Shown: positions 60,113 through 64,000 of the stretch, piece after piece | How positions within the stretch are numbered: position 1 is the first letter of the stretch | Layout of the letters: every line of letters starts with the position of its first letter | Source of the DNA: Methylocaldum sp. 14B | Lineage (GTDB): Bacteria; Pseudomonadota; Gammaproteobacteria; Methylococcales; Methylococcaceae | Assembly (NCBI RefSeq): GCF_002005105.1 | Contig: NZ_MSCV01000020.1 | Location: forward strand, 42,229 to 106,228 | Length of the DNA stretch: 64,000 bases | Reading direction: 5' to 3' | The notes under the pieces: generated by a model | Told to the model about the DNA's origin: nothing | Seen by the model: only the letters and a program-made list of their open reading frames with translations | The model's database searches: none | Program-made: the position numbers and the translations under genes

Positions 60113-62491
60113 ATGGCGTCTTTTATCGCGGAACACCCACTCGAGGCCGACGAGCTGCAAAAACTCGATGCCTACTGGCGGGCGTGCAACTACCTTGCGG
60201 TGGGCATGATTTATCTGAAGGACAATCCTCTGCTGAAAGAGCCTTTGCAGCCGGGGCATATCAAAAAACGCTTGCTCGGTCATTGGGGCTCCAGTCCCGG
60301 CTTGAGTTTCAGCTACGTTCATCTCAATCGCCTAATCAATAAGTACGATCTTGATGCGATTTTCATCACCGGCCCCGGTCATGGAGCGCCAGGCGTATTG
60401 GCGCCGGTTTATCTCGAGGGTACGTACTCCGAAATCTATCCGAATAAAAATGAAGACGAAGAGGGGATGCGTCTGTTCTTCAGGGAATTCTCGTTTCCAG
60501 GCGGAATCGGCAGCCATTGCACGCCGGAAATGCCGGGATCGATCCATGAAGGGGGAGAGTTAGGTTACAGCATTTCCCATGCCTTCGGTGCGGCGTTCGA
60601 TAACCCCGATCTCTTGGTTACCGTAATGGTCGGCGATGGCGAGGCAGAAACCGCAGCTCTCGCAGCCTCCTGGCATTCGAATAAATTCCTCAATCCGGTT
60701 CGGGACGGTGCGGTACTGCCGATCCTCCACCTCAATGGATATAAGATCAATAATCCGACCGTCCTGGCGCGCATTTCCCATGAGGAACTGGAGCAGCTGT
60801 TCGCGGGATATGGATGGACGCCCTATTTTGTCGAGGGCAGCGATCCGGAAACCATGCATCAAGCGATGGCGGCTACTTTAGAACATTGCGTGCTCGAAAT
60901 TCGTCGGATTCGGCAGGAAGCCCGCCAGGGCGGTGGCCTGAGCCGCCCGCGGTGGCCTATGATCGTGCTGCGCAGCCCGAAGGGGTGGACAGGACCCAAG
61001 ACGGTCGACGGCCACAAAATAGAAGGTTTCTGGCGTTCGCACCAAGTGCCGCTCGCAGGAGTCGCCCAGAATCCGGAGCACCTCAAGATGCTCGAAGAAT
61101 GGATGCGAAGTTATGAGCCGGAGAAACTGTTCGATGCCACCGGCCGCCTCGTTCCCGAGTTGAAGGCTCTGGCTCCCAGGGGGAATCGGCGCATGAGCGC
61201 CAATCCCCATGCCAATGGTGGCTTGCTCCGTAAAGCTTTAAGGATGCCCGATTTTCGCGATTATGCGGTCGAGGTGCCGAAACCTGGTTCCGTGGAGTCG
61301 GAAAATACGCGGCCCCTCGGACGCTTTTTGCGCGACATTCTGGCGCTAAATCCTAGTAACTTCCGGGTATTCGGTCCGGACGAGACCACTTCCAACAAGC
61401 TGGATGATGTGTACGAAGCCAGCAAAAAAATGTGGCTGGCCGACTACTTGCCGGAGGACGCCGACGGCGGCGAATTATCGCCGGAGGGGCGTGTTATGGA
61501 AATGTTGTCGGAGCACACGCTGGAGGGCTGGCTCGAGGGCTATCTGCTTACCGGGCGGCACGGATTCTTCTCGACCTATGAGGCCTTCGTCCACGTGATC
61601 GACTCGATGTTCAACCAGTTCGCAAAATGGCTGGATATCGCCAACGACATCCCCTGGCGCGCTCCCGTATCTTCCCTGAACCTCTTGATCACCTCTACCG
61701 TATGGCGACAGGATCATAACGGCTTCACTCATCAGGATCCGGGGTTTCTCGATCTCGTGGTCAACAAGAGCCCCGAAGTGACCCGTATTTACCTGCCCCC
61801 CGACGTCAATACGCTCCTATGCGTGGCGGACCATTGCCTCCGAAGTACCTATAACGTCAACGTGATTGTTTCGGACAAACAGAAGCATTTGCAGTATTTG
61901 GACATGGAAGCAGCGATAAAGCATTGCATCAAGGGCCTGGGAATCTGGGATTGGGCGAGCAACGACCAGGGTTCGGAGCCGGATGTCGTCATGGTGGGTT
62001 GCGGCGACATCCCAACGAAAGAGGCGCTAGCGGCTGTCATGCTCCTGCGCGAGCACTTCCCGACATTGAAGATCCGTTTCATCAATGTGGTCGATTTGTT
62101 CAAGCTGCAGCCTGCAAGCGAACACCCCCACGGCCTTAACGACCGCGATTTCGACAGTCTCTTCACCTTGGATAAGCCGATTATTTTCAATTTCCACGGG
62201 TATCCGTGGCTGATCCATCGCCTCTCTTACAGAAGAACCAATCATAAGAACCTGCACGTGCGAGGGTATAAAGAGAAAGGAAATATCAATACCCCGCTGG
62301 AATTGGCCATCGAGAACGAAATCGACCGTTTCAGCCTGGCGATCGATGTGATTAATCGCGTGCCGGGGCTGTTGGTTGCGGGCGCCCATGTCAAGGAAAA
62401 GCTTCGCGACATGCAGATCGAGTGCAGCAATTATGCGTATGAGCACGGTGTGGACAAGCCGGAGTTCGCCAATTGGACATGGCCTCAATAA
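60113..62491 (+). CDS. xfp: phosphoketolase
   Basis: A 792-residue thiamine-diphosphate enzyme that splits xylulose 5-phosphate or fructose 6-phosphate with phosphate to give acetyl phosphate. Family motifs include GPGHGAPG near residue 85, [38 protein letters not shown] (ThDP/Mg binding) and [11 protein letters not shown], as well as [26 protein letters not shown] and [10 protein letters not shown]. Length is standard. The acetate kinase gene follows 70 bp later on the same strand, forming a phosphoketolase-acetate (ATP-yielding) shunt from the ribulose monophosphate pathway. Confidence 0.97.
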   Translation: MASFIAEHPLEADELQKLDAYWRACNYLAVGMIYLKDNPLLKEPLQPGHIKKRLLGHWGSSPGLSFSYVHLNRLINKYDLDAIFITGPGHGAPGVLAPVYLEGTYSEIYPNKNEDEEGMRLFFREFSFPGGIGSHCTPEMPGSIHEGGELGYSISHAFGAAFDNPDLLVTVMVGDGEAETAALAASWHSNKFLNPVRDGAVLPILHLNGYKINNPTVLARISHEELEQLFAGYGWTPYFVEGSDPETMHQAMAATLEHCVLEIRRIRQEARQGGGLSRPRWPMIVLRSPKGWTGPKTVDGHKIEGFWRSHQVPLAGVAQNPEHLKMLEEWMRSYEPEKLFDATGRLVPELKALAPRGNRRMSANPHANGGLLRKALRMPDFRDYAVEVPKPGSVESENTRPLGRFLRDILALNPSNFRVFGPDETTSNKLDDVYEASKKMWLADYLPEDADGGELSPEGRVMEMLSEHTLEGWLEGYLLTGRHGFFSTYEAFVHVIDSMFNQFAKWLDIANDIPWRAPVSSLNLLITSTVWRQDHNGFTHQDPGFLDLVVNKSPEVTRIYLPPDVNTLLCVADHCLRSTYNVNVIVSDKQKHLQYLDMEAAIKHCIKGLGIWDWASNDQGSEPDVVMVGCGDIPTKEALAAVMLLREHFPTLKIRFINVVDLFKLQPASEHPHGLNDRDFDSLFTLDKPIIFNFHGYPWLIHRLSYRRTNHKNLHVRGYKEKGNINTPLELAIENEIDRFSLAIDVINRVPGLLVAGAHVKEKLRDMQIECSNYAYEHGVDKPEFANWTWPQ

Positions 62492-62561
62492 TGAGCGAGC
62501 GACGATGGCGCGGCCCGGAAAGGATTTCGTAGACGCACTCCCACAAGCTGGCTGAGAACTC

Positions 62562-63761
62562 ATGCAGAGGAAGCTTTTGGTCCTCAACTCGGGTAGTTCG
62601 TCCGTAAAGTATCGGTTGTTTGATCTGAGTGACGAACGTGTCCTGCTGTCAGGCATTATCGAACGAATTGGAGAGACTCACACTTCTTCGCCTGAAGATG
62701 GTGGTGAGGGGCATGGATTCGCTGACCACCGTCAAGCCTTTGCCGAAGTGATGCGGAGGCTCGACGAGTCTGGCGAGTTGCCGGACCCGAACGAGCTTTT
62801 TGCAATCGGCCACCGTGTGGTGCACGGAGGGGAGACTTTCCGTTCCGCTGTCGTCGTCGACGATTCGGTCATGGCGGCGATTCGAGCGGCTGTTCCGCTC
62901 GCGCCTCTCCATAATCCGCCAAATTTGCTGGGCATTGAGGTTTGCCGCGCACTCTGGCCAGGCGTGCCTCAGGTCGCTGTGTTCGATACGGCCTTTCACC
63001 AATCCATGCCGCCTCACGCCTACCATTACGCGCTGCCGAAAAAATTTTATCGGGACGATCGAATACGCCGGTACGGGTTTCACGGAACCTCGTTCGCGTA
63101 CGTCACGAAACGAGCCGCCGCCCATCTGGGGCGACCGCCGGAGTCGTGCAACTTCATCGCGTTGCACTTGGGTAATGGGGCGAGCGCTACAGCCATTAAG
63201 CACGGCCGTAGCGTCGATACATCGATGGGCATGACGCCTTTGGCGGGCTTAATCATGGGTACGCGGTGCGGCGACATCGATCCCGGCATCGTCCTCCATT
63301 TGATGAACTCCCGCAATTATTCAGCGAGAGACATGGAGTGCCTTCTAAGCAGGAACGCCGGGCTCAAGGCGCTCGTCGGGGCGAATGATATGCGCGAAAT
63401 TTTGCGGCGTGCTGCGGTCGGCGGCGAAGACGCCCGGTTGGCCGTCGAAATGTACTGTTACGCGATCAAAAAATACATCGGGGGCTACTTGGCTGTGCTG
63501 GGTAACATCGATGCGTTGATCTTTACGGGCGGTATCGGTGAGCATGCCGCTCCCATCCGCTACAAAATCTGCTCGGGTCTAGAGCCGTTCGGAATCGTGA
63601 TCGATGTACGCAAAAACGCAATGGACGCGTCTGAAACGTCGGAGCTGCAAGCCTCCCATAGTCGAGCCAAAATCCTAATCGTGCCGACAGACGAGGAGCT
63701 GGAAATCGCCCGCGAGGCCGCGGAAGTGATTGATGCTCGGTCCGTCGGTTCAATCGAATAG
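62562..63761 (+). CDS. ackA: acetate kinase
   Basis: A 399-residue acetate/sugar-kinase-superfamily enzyme interconverting acetyl phosphate plus ADP with acetate plus ATP. Motifs are LVLNSGSSSVKYRLFD, HRVVHGGE, FDTAFHQSMP, YGFHGTSFAYV, LHLGNGASATAIKHGRS and DTSMGMTPLAGLIMGTRCGDIDPGI, all intact. The ATG is supported by the GSSSVK block 11 residues in. Paired with xfp it recovers ATP from acetyl phosphate. Confidence 0.97.
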   Translation: MQRKLLVLNSGSSSVKYRLFDLSDERVLLSGIIERIGETHTSSPEDGGEGHGFADHRQAFAEVMRRLDESGELPDPNELFAIGHRVVHGGETFRSAVVVDDSVMAAIRAAVPLAPLHNPPNLLGIEVCRALWPGVPQVAVFDTAFHQSMPPHAYHYALPKKFYRDDRIRRYGFHGTSFAYVTKRAAAHLGRPPESCNFIALHLGNGASATAIKHGRSVDTSMGMTPLAGLIMGTRCGDIDPGIVLHLMNSRNYSARDMECLLSRNAGLKALVGANDMREILRRAAVGGEDARLAVEMYCYAIKKYIGGYLAVLGNIDALIFTGGIGEHAAPIRYKICSGLEPFGIVIDVRKNAMDASETSELQASHSRAKILIVPTDEELEIAREAAEVIDARSVGSIE

Positions 63762-64000
63762 TCTCGGAAAACCATTGGTACGTGTTTTTTCACTCCTTTG
63801 CGGCTTCTTCCATTTCTTTTGGTACTGAGCTTTCGTGTTCTCTGAATTCCGGGCGGCAGGCTCGTTTGGAGTGCCCATTCCTGGCCTTTCTGCAAGAGCG
63901 CGAACGCGTGCCAGTCTCTTTTCTGTGTGTGTGCTTTTGCCCTGATTTATCGCGGCCTCAGAGCTCCAGTCGGAAAGGCAGTAGGAATCGTCGGATATAG
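63762..64000. other. sequence after ackA to the window end
   Basis: No gene or strong hairpin is recognised in these 239 bases. An open frame runs from 63782 to the end but has unconvincing composition. Confidence 0.35.

Overview
The window looks like chromosomal DNA of a gammaproteobacterial methanotroph or methylotroph of the Methylococcaceae type. The evidence is (i) a tight operon of methanofuran/tetrahydromethanopterin-type biosynthesis genes (an MfnB-like aldolase, a DUF447 protein and a dihydropteroate-synthase-like DUF6513 protein, 33231-35913), (ii) a phosphoketolase-acetate kinase pair (60113-63761), a carbon route common in methanotrophs, and (iii) gammaproteobacterial families such as DUF3080 and DUF2959 lipoproteins. 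Most genes are GC-rich; one clearly AT-richer patch (36476-38190) stands out as acquired DNA.

Layout. 1-4.7 kb: a minus-strand cluster of a GTP cyclohydrolase II-RibD reductase fusion, an alcohol-dehydrogenase-like oxidoreductase and a PTPS/QueD-like protein, then a GlcG/HbpS-type protein and a DUF3080 lipoprotein. 4.8-9.5 kb: an LPG-synthase-like membrane protein and a five-gene TonB energising operon. 9.8-14.5 kb: PepSY protein, SGNH-like protein, secreted phosphoesterase, MinD-like ATPase. 15-17 kb: an isolated, active-site-altered [NiFe]-hydrogenase-like large subunit and a DUF2959 lipoprotein. 17.6-25 kb: a histidine kinase lacking the phospho-acceptor histidine, bestrophin, and a bicarbonate uptake set (SulP transporter, beta-carbonic anhydrase, divergent LysR regulator). 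25-30.6 kb: a compact accessory Hsp70 operon (TPR protein, J-like, GrpE-like, Hsp70, zinc-ribbon protein). 31-36 kb: chemoreceptor, pyrD and the C1-cofactor operon. 36.5-38.8 kb: a three-gene HNH/unknown/nucleotidyltransferase module followed by a broken REP-associated transposase. 38.9-46.7 kb: a MoxR ATPase/DUF58 cluster with SpoIIM, DUF4129, DUF4350 and RDD membrane proteins. 47-55 kb: MgtE-like transporter, a glycine-rich solenoid protein, a five-hairpin structured element, EcsC/DUF5132/HMA2 genes and an HNH nuclease. 55-64 kb: priA with nearby DnaA boxes, rhomboid protease, flippase, xfp and ackA.

Between the genes lies a rich set of repeats: palindromic REP-like units starting GTAGGTCGG, a second module CCAATCGCAAACGG mixed with small variable palindromes, and two miniature elements with TAGAGC-type terminal inverted repeats that carry the REP units inside them. 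A decayed REP-associated tyrosine transposase sits beside one REP pair.

The observations most worth a second look are the hydrogenase-like protein that keeps three of four metal-ligand cysteines, the histidine kinase with Asn in place of His, the AT-rich three-gene module, the five-hairpin element and the pterin-related fusion cluster. Coordinates, motifs and spacing were read from the sequence; family names come from recognition of motifs, with no database search.
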